From: Pseudomonas sp. MH9.2
GTDB taxonomy: Bacteria > Pseudomonadota > Gammaproteobacteria > Pseudomonadales > Pseudomonadaceae
Direction: 5' to 3'
DNA: 64,000 nt
Assembly: GCF_034353875.1 (NCBI RefSeq)
Contig: NZ_CP133784.1
Location: forward strand, 5,422,501 to 5,486,500
The notes under the pieces are model-generated. The model saw nothing but the letters and a program-made list of their open reading frames with translations, had not been told where the DNA came from and searched no databases. Shown one piece after another: positions 1-7,255 of this stretch (position 1 is its first letter; the number at the start of each line of letters is the position of its first letter). The position numbers were made by a program, and so were the translations under genes.

Positions 1-134
1 CTCATGAAGTGGGATCGCACACAATTTTCTATTGCGAAGTATTGGGCATCCGTAATGGCGACAGCCAGGAAGGCCTTGTGTATTTCAATCGCGCCTACCA
101 CCGTTTGGGGGATGCCTCTAAAGCAACTTCCTGA
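1..134 (+). CDS. Flavin reductase-like protein, C-terminal end (partial)
   Basis: The reading frame that opens at base 3 runs about 43 codons to a TGA at 132-134 and is cut by the window edge. It contains the elements HTIFYCEVLGI and LVYFNRAYHRLG, which match the end of the flavin reductase (DIM6/NTAB, HpaC-like) fold. There a HTIF-x-GEV strand is followed by a Y-F-x-R-x-Y-x-x-L tail. Such proteins supply reduced FMN or FAD to two-component monooxygenases, which would suit the catabolic genes downstream. Only the tail is visible, so substrate and partner cannot be assigned. The 226 bases up to the porin hold nothing I can identify. Confidence 0.6.
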   Translation, partial: HEVGSHTIFYCEVLGIRNGDSQEGLVYFNRAYHRLGDASKATS

Positions 135-360
135 TGTTGGATTGCCCCAAAAAAACGATAAGACTTTCCATGATCGTTGAGTGTTTAAAATAACTATAAA
201 GCGGTTTTCGCTGTTCTGGCGAACGACTGCGTTACGACTTTTTTGCAGTAAGTGGTTATAAAAATAATACTGCGGATTGACTGCCAAAGTTTCACTTTTG
301 CTGAATTGATCTGCTTCCACTAGTCGTGCCTTCGTGCATGTAAAAAAGAAGGAAAGTTTG

Positions 361-1638
361 ATGTTCCAGAAGAGCTGGGTAAGCCGTGGCGTCACCACCG
401 CGGCCGTGATGGGGATCTTCACACCTGTGGTTGCGCAGGCTGACTTCGTAGACGACAGCCAAGTCAGTCTGGGGATGCGCAACTTCTATATCGACCGCGA
501 TTTCAAACAGCATGATGCGCCGCAATCGCGGATCGGCAGTTGGACCCAAGGCTTCGATTTTCGGGCGATCTCGGGTTACACCGAAGGCACGCTACAGTTT
601 GGCCTGGACCTCTCGGCGCAGTACGCCTATCGCCTGGACGGCGGCGGTGGCCGTGGTCCGGACAGCATCATTCCGTACGACACCAGCAAGGGCGAACAAG
701 TCCGGGACTATGGCCGTGCGGCGCTGACCGGCAAGGTTCGTTACAACAAAACCGAACTCAAGATAGGTGAACTTCGACCGACGTTGCCGGTGGCTTACAT
801 CGACGACTCCCGGCAATTAATCACCACCTATCACGGCGTGCAGCTCGAATCGAAAGACGTGGACAACCTGACGCTGACCGGTGGCCGTTTTACCGAGATC
901 AGCTCCCGGGAGTCTTCCAATACCGAGAAGATGTACTTGTTCAATGGGCCCGACGTTAAACGTCGCAGTGACGGTTTGAACTTTGGGGGCGCCACGTATG
1001 CGTTTACGCCGAACTTGTCCGGCACTTACTTCTTCGGCCAGTTGGAAGATATCTACAAACAACACTATCTCGGTTTGACTTATAACCATGATCTGGGGGC
1101 CGGTTACGGCGTGAAGACCGACCTCCGTTACTTCAATAACAGCGAGGACGGCAAGGCGTTATACGGCGACATCGACAACAGGTCCTACGGGATCATGACG
1201 ACCCTGAAGAAGGGTGCCCATGCTTTCGGTGTCGGCTATCAGCGCATGCTTGGCGAGTCGACATTCCCGACGCTCAACGGCTATGCACCGCAGCCTTACC
1301 TGGTGAACTGGTCGACAGTGGCGTTCGTCAAGCCGAACGAAAGCTCCTGGCAATTGCGTTATGACTACAACTTCGCGGGCATCGGTTTGCCGGGTCTGAA
1401 ATTGATGACGCGTTACATGCGCGGCACGGGTGTCGACCGGGGCAACAATGCCCTCGACCAAAACGTCGAAAGCGAACGCAACATCGTGCTCGGCTATGTG
1501 GTGCAAAGCGGTCCGCTCAAAGATGTGGGTTTCGAATGGCGCCGCATTGACGTTAAGACGCGTTATGGCAATGGCAGTGCGTCGGGTGCGGACTATCAGG
1601 AGAACCGCCTGATCACCACCTACACCTGGAAGTTCTGA
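361..1638 (+). CDS. OprD-family outer membrane porin
   Basis: A 425-residue precursor of a substrate-specific porin that would carry small carboxylates or amino-acid-like molecules across the outer membrane. Residues 1-27 form a signal peptide with an AQA cleavage site before DFVDD. The early D-S-Q-V-S-L-G-M-R-N-F-Y-x-x-R-D-F segment, the alternating beta-strand pattern and the terminal phenylalanine (TTYTWKF) are typical of the OprD/OccD-OccK family, whose members are about 420-440 residues. I chose the ATG at 361 because GGAAAG lies just upstream and the signal peptide then starts normally. An ATG at 334 would add nine lysine-rich residues. It probably serves the catabolic genes downstream, but a strong terminator separates it from them. 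Confidence 0.88.
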   Translation: MFQKSWVSRGVTTAAVMGIFTPVVAQADFVDDSQVSLGMRNFYIDRDFKQHDAPQSRIGSWTQGFDFRAISGYTEGTLQFGLDLSAQYAYRLDGGGGRGPDSIIPYDTSKGEQVRDYGRAALTGKVRYNKTELKIGELRPTLPVAYIDDSRQLITTYHGVQLESKDVDNLTLTGGRFTEISSRESSNTEKMYLFNGPDVKRRSDGLNFGGATYAFTPNLSGTYFFGQLEDIYKQHYLGLTYNHDLGAGYGVKTDLRYFNNSEDGKALYGDIDNRSYGIMTTLKKGAHAFGVGYQRMLGESTFPTLNGYAPQPYLVNWSTVAFVKPNESSWQLRYDYNFAGIGLPGLKLMTRYMRGTGVDRGNNALDQNVESERNIVLGYVVQSGPLKDVGFEWRRIDVKTRYGNGSASGADYQENRLITTYTWKF

Positions 1639-1714
1639 AATCCCCCGGGAGCCGTTCGCGGCTTCCGGGTTGCCCGCGCATCGGGCAAAGGTTTTTCAAC
1701 ACTGGTTTTCCTTT

Positions 1715-1743
1715 GCCCGGATCGCTCCTTCCGGGCTTTTTTT
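1715..1743 (+). terminator. Rho-independent terminator after the porin gene
   Basis: A GCCCGG stem pairs with CCGGGC across a 10-base loop and is followed directly by a run of seven or more T. A second GC-rich hairpin without a T run (CCCGGGAGCCG paired with CGGCTTCCGGG, 1643-1669) sits just after the porin stop codon. Confidence 0.75.
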
Positions 1744-1778
1744 CGCAGCGGTTTTTATCCGCCCTACGAGGATGACCT

Positions 1779-2914
1779 ATGCGTCGTTTCTATACCGGTT
1801 CTGACTTGAATCGTGTGCACAGCATTGCCGAACTGGCCGACATGGCTCGGCGACGCGTGCCTTACTTCGTCTGGGAATACCTCAGCGGCGGCGCGGAAGC
1901 CGAATTGACGCTCAAGGATAATCTCGACGCGTTCAGTGCTTATGGCCTGCACGCCAGAGCCATGGTGCCCTGCCATGCGCCCGACACGTCTCGCGCGTTG
2001 TTCGGCAAGGTGCTGCCAATGCCGATGCTGATCGGGCCGACGGGCTACAACGGTCTGTTGCACCGCGATGCCGACATTCACTTGGCCAAGGCTGCAACGG
2101 CACGTGGTTTGCCGTTCAGCCTGAGCACCGCGTCCAACACTTCACTTGAAGACCTCGTCGCGGCGGCGCCTGATGTCGACCTGTGGTTTCAGCTGTACGC
2201 CATGCGCGATCCGGCGGTGCAAAAAAACCTGTTGCAGCGCGCCGCCGCTGTCGGTTGCCGGACTCTGGTGTTGACCTGTGATGCGATGGTGCTAGGCAAT
2301 CGCGAGTGGGACCGACGCAGTTTCGCCAGGCCGCGACAGCTGACATGGCGCAACAAGTTTGACGTTGTCCGTCACCCGCGTTGGCTCAAGCAAGTGATGT
2401 GGCCATCGGGGCTGCCTGGCATGGGCAACCTTGAACCTTACTTGCCGCCGAGTGAGCGCAATCCCTTGGGATCAATGGCGTTTGTCGGCAAGCAGATGGA
2501 CACCTTGCTCGATTGGGACATGCTGGCGCGTTTGCGTGATCAATGGAGCGAGCCATCGCCCTCGGGCTTGACGGTGTGGTGGTGTCCAATCACGGCGGCC
2601 GCCAACTGGACGGTGCCCTCGGCAGCCTCGATGCACTGGCGGCCATCGCGCCTCAGGCGAAAGGCAAACTCAGCCTGCTGCTGGATGGCGGGATCCGGCG
2701 TGGCAGCGACATCGTCAAAGCGCTCGCGCTGGGGGCCGATGCCGTGCTGCTAGGGCGCTCCACCCTTTACGGCGTGGCGGTGGCAGGTGAAGACGGTGCT
2801 GGCCGGGCGCTGGACGTATTGACGGAAGAACTGGCGCGGACCATGAACCTGATGGGCTGCACCCACCTAAACCACCTTGACGGCGACAGCGTGTTCGAGC
2901 GACGACGCGCTTGA
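1779..2914 (+). pseudogene. FMN-dependent alpha-hydroxy-acid oxidase/dehydrogenase, broken by internal deletion
   Basis: The first part (1779 to about 2543) encodes the N-terminal two thirds of a glycolate oxidase/lactate dehydrogenase/mandelate dehydrogenase family barrel, including GPTGYNGLLHRDAD, LSTASNTSLEDL and WFQLYAMRDP. The reading then drops out of frame after LARLRDQW. The family resumes in the +1 frame at about 2543 with ERAIALGLDGVVVSNHGGRQLDGA, which carries the catalytic histidine, and then DGGIRRGSDIVKALALGADAVLLGR, ending at 2914. About 14 codons between the two blocks are missing. They are the strand that normally holds the FMN-binding lysine (the x-K-G motif). The product would be truncated and inactive. 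A good ribosome site (GAGGATG) precedes the ATG at 1779, so loss of function looks recent. Confidence 0.85.
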
Positions 2915-2919
2915 GCATT

Positions 2920-3007
2920 TGTGGGCGCGAGCTTACTCGATGGCGGCGTGTCAGACGAAATCAATGTTGAATGTACCGGCCCCTTCGCGAGCAAGCCCGC
3001 TCCCACA
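2920..3007. repeat. REP/REPIN-like imperfect palindrome
   Basis: Two inverted arms resembling the Pseudomonas REP core face each other: GTGGGCGCGAGCTTACTCG on the left, and the reverse complement of GTGGGAGCGGGCTTGCTCG on the right (about 2985-3006). The arms differ at only a few positions and enclose about 45 bases. Such elements are common between genes in fluorescent pseudomonads. Confidence 0.7.
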
Positions 3008-3129
3008 CTGATCGTGGTCGCACTCGACCAGTCTATTGCGTTGCAGAATCGGAATGACGCTTGCGCGTTTCGCGCAGTGGCTCGCCGGGGCCGTTGCTAG
3101 GATCGAGGCTCTTCTACAGGAGTGCTTTC

Positions 3130-4236
3130 ATGAATATCAGTGTTATCGGCGGCGGTCACGGTTGCTACGCGGCAGCGATAGAGTTGGCGGAGAAAGGCCA
3201 TTCGGTGCGGTTGTGGCGCCGAGACAGTGCCGCGCTGGAAAAACTGCAAGGCCTCGGCCATCTGCTCGTGCGCGACTTTCGTGGCGAACGACGCTTGAGC
3301 CTGGGGCAGGTCGGGGATGCCCTGACCTTGACGGCCGATCTGGCACAGGCCGTGGCCGATGCTCAGTTGTTGGTCATTGCCTTGCCGTCGACCTCCCACG
3401 AAGCCCTTGCCAGCGAACTGGCTCCCTTGTTGCGCGACGGGCAAGTGGTGTTCCTGCCGCCGGGGACGTTTGGCAGCATGATGTTCGCCCAGGCAATGGC
3501 GAAGGCGGGGAATCACAGCGAGGTGGCGTTTGCGGAGACCGGCACCTTGCCCTATCTGGCGCGTAAGCATGGCGATAACCAGGTGGTGATCAGCGGCTAC
3601 GCGACCCGTCTGCCGACCGGAGTTTTTCCGAGTCGTTTGAGCGAGTCGGCGTTCGCCGTATTGCGCGAGGCTTACCCCAGCGTCGAACCGATCGAAGATG
3701 CACTCAGCGGCGCGCTGATGAACGCCGGGCCAATCATTCATCCGCCGTTGATCCTTATGAACGCGGGTCCACTTGAGCATTTCGAGACGTGGGACATTCA
3801 CAACGAAGGGACTGTACCTTCGATTCGTCGCGTGACCAATGCCCTCGACGCCGAGCGTATCGCCGTTCGTGAAGCACTGGGCTATGGCGCACCGCATTTC
3901 CCGCTGGCTGATCATTACGCCACCGACGGCGATGAGTGGATGTACGGTCGCGGCGCTCACGGCAAACTGACCGATAGCGGCGATTGGCGTGAAGACATCG
4001 ACCTGCAAAAGCACCGCTACATGCTTGAAGACACACGACTGGGCTTGTCGTTTCTAGTGTCGGTTGGGCGCTGGGCCGGCGTGCCGACACCGGTCGCTCA
4101 GGGCCTGTTGAACCTGGCCACCGTGGTCAGTGGCATCGACCTGTACGCCGAGGGTCGAACCCTGGAAAACCTCGGGCTGGATCAACTGAGCCGCAGCGAA
4201 ATGGCGCAGTGCATGAACCAGGGGTTGCAGGCATGA
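3130..4236 (+). CDS. NAD/NADP octopine/nopaline dehydrogenase family protein
   Basis: A 368-residue predicted oxidoreductase. It begins with a Rossmann nucleotide-binding segment (ISVIGGGHGCYAAAIELAEKG, roughly residues 3-23), and the C-terminal half has the helical opine-dehydrogenase fold, including N-A-G-P-x-x-H-P, H-N-E-G and G-Y-G-A-P-H-F. Family members reductively condense, or in reverse oxidise, N-carboxyalkyl amino acids, and several act in catabolism of amino-acid derivatives. The ATG at 3130 has CAGGAG upstream; an upstream in-frame start at 3061 has none. Its stop overlaps the start of the next gene (ATGA), so the pair is translationally coupled. The physiological substrate is unknown. 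Confidence 0.75.
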   Translation: MNISVIGGGHGCYAAAIELAEKGHSVRLWRRDSAALEKLQGLGHLLVRDFRGERRLSLGQVGDALTLTADLAQAVADAQLLVIALPSTSHEALASELAPLLRDGQVVFLPPGTFGSMMFAQAMAKAGNHSEVAFAETGTLPYLARKHGDNQVVISGYATRLPTGVFPSRLSESAFAVLREAYPSVEPIEDALSGALMNAGPIIHPPLILMNAGPLEHFETWDIHNEGTVPSIRRVTNALDAERIAVREALGYGAPHFPLADHYATDGDEWMYGRGAHGKLTDSGDWREDIDLQKHRYMLEDTRLGLSFLVSVGRWAGVPTPVAQGLLNLATVVSGIDLYAEGRTLENLGLDQLSRSEMAQCMNQGLQA

Positions 4237-5231
4237 GCGCCGATCCGCAACGCATCTGTATCGTCGGCGCGGGGCGCATGGGCGAGGGCATTGCTTTAGC
4301 GTTCATGTTCGCCGGACTGCCGGTGACCCTGATCGATATCAAACAACGCGAGCCCGTGGCGCAGGACCGCTACTTCCGCCAGATCGAGGGCCACTTGCGC
4401 GGCGAACTGGCAACGCTTGCGCGTTTGGGATCACTCGATCCGGCACAAGTCGAACAGGCGATGAGCCATTTACGCTTGAGTGATCGCGAAGGCAGTGGCG
4501 ACGATTTGCACAGTGCCGCTGTCGTGTTCGAAGCCGTGCCTGAAGTGCTTGAACTCAAGGCCCTGACGTTCGCTTGGCTGAGTGCTGCGTGTGGCGATGA
4601 AACGATGATTGCATCGACGACATCGACCTTTCTGGTGACGCAGCTGGCGGCATTGGTCACGCACCCGCAACGCTTCGTCAATGCCCATTGGCTGAACCCG
4701 GCGCTCCTGATGCCGCTGGTCGAAGTCAGCCGCAGCAAGGACACTTGCCCGCAGGTGGTGCAACGCCTGATGGCATTGCTCAAGCGCATCGGCAAAGTGC
4801 CCGTGCAATGCTCCCCGGCAGCCGGTTACATCGTGCCGAGAATCCAGGCACTGGCGATGAATGAAGCGGCGCGAATGGTCGAGGAGGGGGTGGCCAGTGC
4901 CGAGGACATCGACACCGCGATTCGCGTTGGTTTCGGTCTGCGTTTCTCCGTGCTGGGGATGCTTGAGTTTATCGACTGGGGCGGCGGCGACATTCTGTTC
5001 TATGCCTCCCATTACCTGGCTGAAGCCATCGATCCACGTTTCCTGCCACCCAAAGTCATTGCCGAGAACATGGCGCAAGGGCGGAACGGGCTGCGCGAAG
5101 GTCAGGGTTTTTATGATTACCAGGACGTTGACTTGGAGGCCTACAAACTGCAGAGGCTGGGTGAGTTCACCCGCAAGCTTGAGTTGATGGGGCTGTCGCC
5201 GGTGTTCAACGGTGGCGTGGCAACGTCCTGA
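4233..5231 (+). CDS. 3-hydroxyacyl-CoA dehydrogenase family protein
   Basis: A 332-residue soluble NAD-dependent dehydrogenase. The N-terminal Rossmann motif ICIVGAGRMGEGIALAF is followed by the family segments VFEAVPEVLELK, STTSTFLVTQLA and NAHWLNPALLMPLVEV. The C-terminal domain has PVQCSPAAGYIVPRIQ and a G-x-x-x-R-F-S-V-x-G-x-L-E-F helix. This build covers 3-hydroxybutyryl-CoA dehydrogenase but also L-carnitine dehydrogenase and lambda-crystallin-like enzymes that oxidise free 3-hydroxy acids, so the substrate need not be a CoA ester. The ATG at 4233 overlaps the stop of the preceding opine-dehydrogenase-like gene, implying consecutive steps on a shared compound. Confidence 0.8.
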   Translation: MSADPQRICIVGAGRMGEGIALAFMFAGLPVTLIDIKQREPVAQDRYFRQIEGHLRGELATLARLGSLDPAQVEQAMSHLRLSDREGSGDDLHSAAVVFEAVPEVLELKALTFAWLSAACGDETMIASTTSTFLVTQLAALVTHPQRFVNAHWLNPALLMPLVEVSRSKDTCPQVVQRLMALLKRIGKVPVQCSPAAGYIVPRIQALAMNEAARMVEEGVASAEDIDTAIRVGFGLRFSVLGMLEFIDWGGGDILFYASHYLAEAIDPRFLPPKVIAENMAQGRNGLREGQGFYDYQDVDLEAYKLQRLGEFTRKLELMGLSPVFNGGVATS

Positions 5232-5366
5232 GCGCGGAAGCTGACGTGTGATCGCGACAGCTTCACGACTTGGTTGCACAACCGGCGCGCCGTTATGGCT
5301 GCGTCGGTTTTTCCGTGGTGGATGCAGGTCATCCATGCATTTGTCTGGTCCTGAATCGAGGTTGTC

Positions 5367-5990
5367 ATGAAACTGTACGAATTGATCACGTTCACCGTGC
5401 GGGTGCGCACTGTTGCCACTGCCATGGCTTGTCTGGAGCAGCGACTGGCCGTCGATGACGCCGCAGTGAAACTGGTCGGCTGCTGGGCGTCGGAAATCGG
5501 CCCGCTGAATCAGATCGCGGTGTTGCGTGGTTTTGTCGACGAGGCGTCTCGCCAGGCTGAGCGCGAACGTTATCTGTCGAGTGCCGACGTGTTTGGCATC
5601 GAGGCGTATCTGACGGACATGCGCGTGGAAAGCTACACGTTGTTTCCCTTTATCCAGCCACTGTCTGCCGGGTGCCACGGGCCGTTCTATGAACTTCGCG
5701 TCTACGACCTCATGCCATCGGGCCTGGCTCCCACGCTCAAGGGCTGGGAAAAAGCCGTAGGGCCACGAACAGACGTGCAGTACTCCCCGGTGTATGCCGC
5801 CTTCTACGCCACTGACGGTCAACTGCCGCGTTACCTGCACATCTGGCCTTACGCCTCACTCGAACAACGACTGGACGTGCGCGCACGTGCCGTACAGGAC
5901 GGCGTCTGGCCGCCGGAAAATTCAGGCCCGCAACTGCGCGACATGCATTCGACGATCTACCTGCCTGCGAGCTTTTCGCCACTGCAATGA
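5367..5990 (+). CDS. NIPSNAP family protein
   Basis: A 207-residue protein built of two ferredoxin-like alpha/beta repeats. The first starts MKLYELITFTVR and the second is seen at FYELRVYDLMPSGL, with the typical late segments YLHIWPYASLEQRLDVRARA and W-P-P-E-N. NIPSNAP proteins are small, cytoplasmic and often encoded beside catabolic dehydrogenases, but their biochemical role is poorly defined. A 135-base gap separates it from the dehydrogenase, and the ribosome site is weak (GAGGTTGTC before the ATG). It is probably part of the same catabolic block. No transmembrane segment or signal peptide is apparent. Confidence 0.72.
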   Translation: MKLYELITFTVRVRTVATAMACLEQRLAVDDAAVKLVGCWASEIGPLNQIAVLRGFVDEASRQAERERYLSSADVFGIEAYLTDMRVESYTLFPFIQPLSAGCHGPFYELRVYDLMPSGLAPTLKGWEKAVGPRTDVQYSPVYAAFYATDGQLPRYLHIWPYASLEQRLDVRARAVQDGVWPPENSGPQLRDMHSTIYLPASFSPLQ

Positions 5991-6060
5991 GATTTGCCGA
6001 ACCCTTTGTAAGCAAGGCCGTTCCCCCAGAAGGGGAACGTCGCACCACGAGCCTTGGGTT

Positions 6061-6430
6061 TCAGACGCCCAAGTAGCGCCAGGATAATTCTGGTGTTTCG
6101 GCCAGTTGCACATGCATACCGTGCCAAACCTGTCGGCCCTTTTCGATGATGTGATGGCAGTCGACCGCCCGGGCCATTTCCTTGAGGTTCTTGTAGGACC
6201 AGAATCGCCTCGCCTTCGGCTTTCAAGCTCGCCAGGCAACTCCAGATGGTTCCGCGAATGATCGGCGCCAAGCCTTCGGTTGTCTCGTCGAAAATCAACA
6301 ATTGCGGGTTGGTCAACAGGGCGCGGGCGACCACCATGATCTGCTGTTCGTCACCAGAGAGGGTTTTCGACAACTGATCCTGGCGTTCCTGTAACCGTGG
6401 AAACAACTGGTAGATCCGTGCCAGGTCCTA
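6061..6430 (-). pseudogene. Branched-chain amino acid ABC transporter ATPase (LivF-like), C-terminal remnant
   Basis: On the minus strand a broken ABC ATPase can be followed from ARIYQLFPRLQERQ through a degraded signature (LSGDEQQIMVVARALL) and Walker B region (LLIFDETTEGLAPI, where DEPTEG is usual). A frameshift follows after AILVLQEPQ. The family continues in another frame as KEMARAVDCHHIIEKGRQVWHG and ends WRYLGV at the stop at 6061-6063. The Walker A half is missing, because the sequence meets an IS5 transposase fragment at about 6431. It is clearly non-functional and marks an uptake system that once adjoined the catabolic genes. Confidence 0.8.
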
Positions 6431-6431
6431 C

Positions 6432-6920
6432 TTACCCTGGGTCGCGTTTGCCTTCCTCGTTTTTGGTCGAGCCGGGCGCGTGAATAATCGAGGCGTTGAC
6501 AATAGTGTCCTGACGCAGGGAAAGACCTTTTTCCTGCAAATAACCGTTGATGACGGCGAGAATCGCAGGCGTCAGCGAGTGTTTCTCCAGCAGGTGCCGG
6601 AAGTTCATGATCGCAGTGTCTTCAGGGATCGGCGCACTCAGCGTGAGATGGGCAAACTGGCGCATGGGGGTGATTTCATAGAGCGCTTCTTCCATGGCCG
6701 GGTCGCTCAGGGCGAAACAGTTTTGCAGCAGATGAATGCGCAGCATGGTCTCCAGCGGATACGGTTTACGGCCACCACCAGCCTTCGGGTAATACGGTTC
6801 GATCAACCCCAACAAACCACTCCAGAGCACCACCTGATCCATTTCGGCAAGGAAGCGTTCACGACGGGTTTGCTTGCGCTTGCCTGCATATTTGAAATCG
6901 GAAAAGCTCATCTGACTCAT
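6432..6920 (-). pseudogene. IS5-family transposase, N-terminal half
   Basis: 162 codons open on the minus strand, starting MSQMSFSDFKYAGKRKQTRRERF. They align along their length with the first half of the transposase at 9329-10270, through the DTIVNASIIHAPGSTKN segment that contains the first catalytic aspartate region. The reading stops at KRDPG, where the element is cut, so the second half of the DDE domain is lost. This copy keeps the E-M-D-Q-V-V-L-W-S-G-L stretch that the other copy lacks, and the two proteins differ at many positions, so they are different IS5 relatives. Confidence 0.85.
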
Positions 6921-6984
6921 GCGAGGCTCAGGTCAGGTGGTGAGGGTGTATTCCAGCACATTTGAGGACTTGTTCGGAGAATCC
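6438..6984 (-). mobile_element. IS5-family insertion sequence, right-end fragment
   Basis: The right end is intact. Reading inward from 6984 the sequence GGATTCTCCGAACAAGTC resembles the terminal repeat of the complete IS5 copy at 9180-10340, and a CTAG follows outside it (6985-6988), matching the YTAR target preference of this group. The left part is gone; the element is joined at about 6437 to the LivF-like remnant. Confidence 0.75.
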
Positions 6985-7072
6985 CTAGCATGCTGTGGGG
7001 TACTTGCCACGTCGCAAATAGGCCTCATGGTAGGTCGGACGAAAATGCTCAACATCCGGCTAGCCACCAATT

Positions 7073-7109
7073 GTTATGTTTTTTTGGAGAGAGAGCAAAA
7101 AAACATAAC
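7073..7109. other. Perfect 13-bp AT-rich inverted repeat
   Basis: GTTATGTTTTTTT pairs perfectly with AAAAAAACATAAC across an 11-base purine-rich loop (GGAGAGAGAGC). It lies in the AT-rich stretch 6985-7255 ahead of the penicillin-binding protein gene. It could be a bidirectional terminator, an mRNA hairpin or a protein-binding site. No other feature was seen in that stretch. Confidence 0.6.
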
Positions 7110-7255
7110 ATCAAAACTTCAACATAGAGATCAACAAAAAATAAACCTTTTACATGGATATTAATATACGAAGCTGTTTCTGGATATTACAAAGCAAAAA
7201 AACCACAAGTTCGTTAGGCTGATTTGCCGTCGCACGAATAAATCAGGAAACCTAC

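Noticed and set aside
4470..5840. 456-codon open frame on the minus strand
   Set aside because: It lies antisense to the 3-hydroxyacyl-CoA dehydrogenase and NIPSNAP genes, has no family motif and spans two real genes; it is a GC-rich shadow frame.
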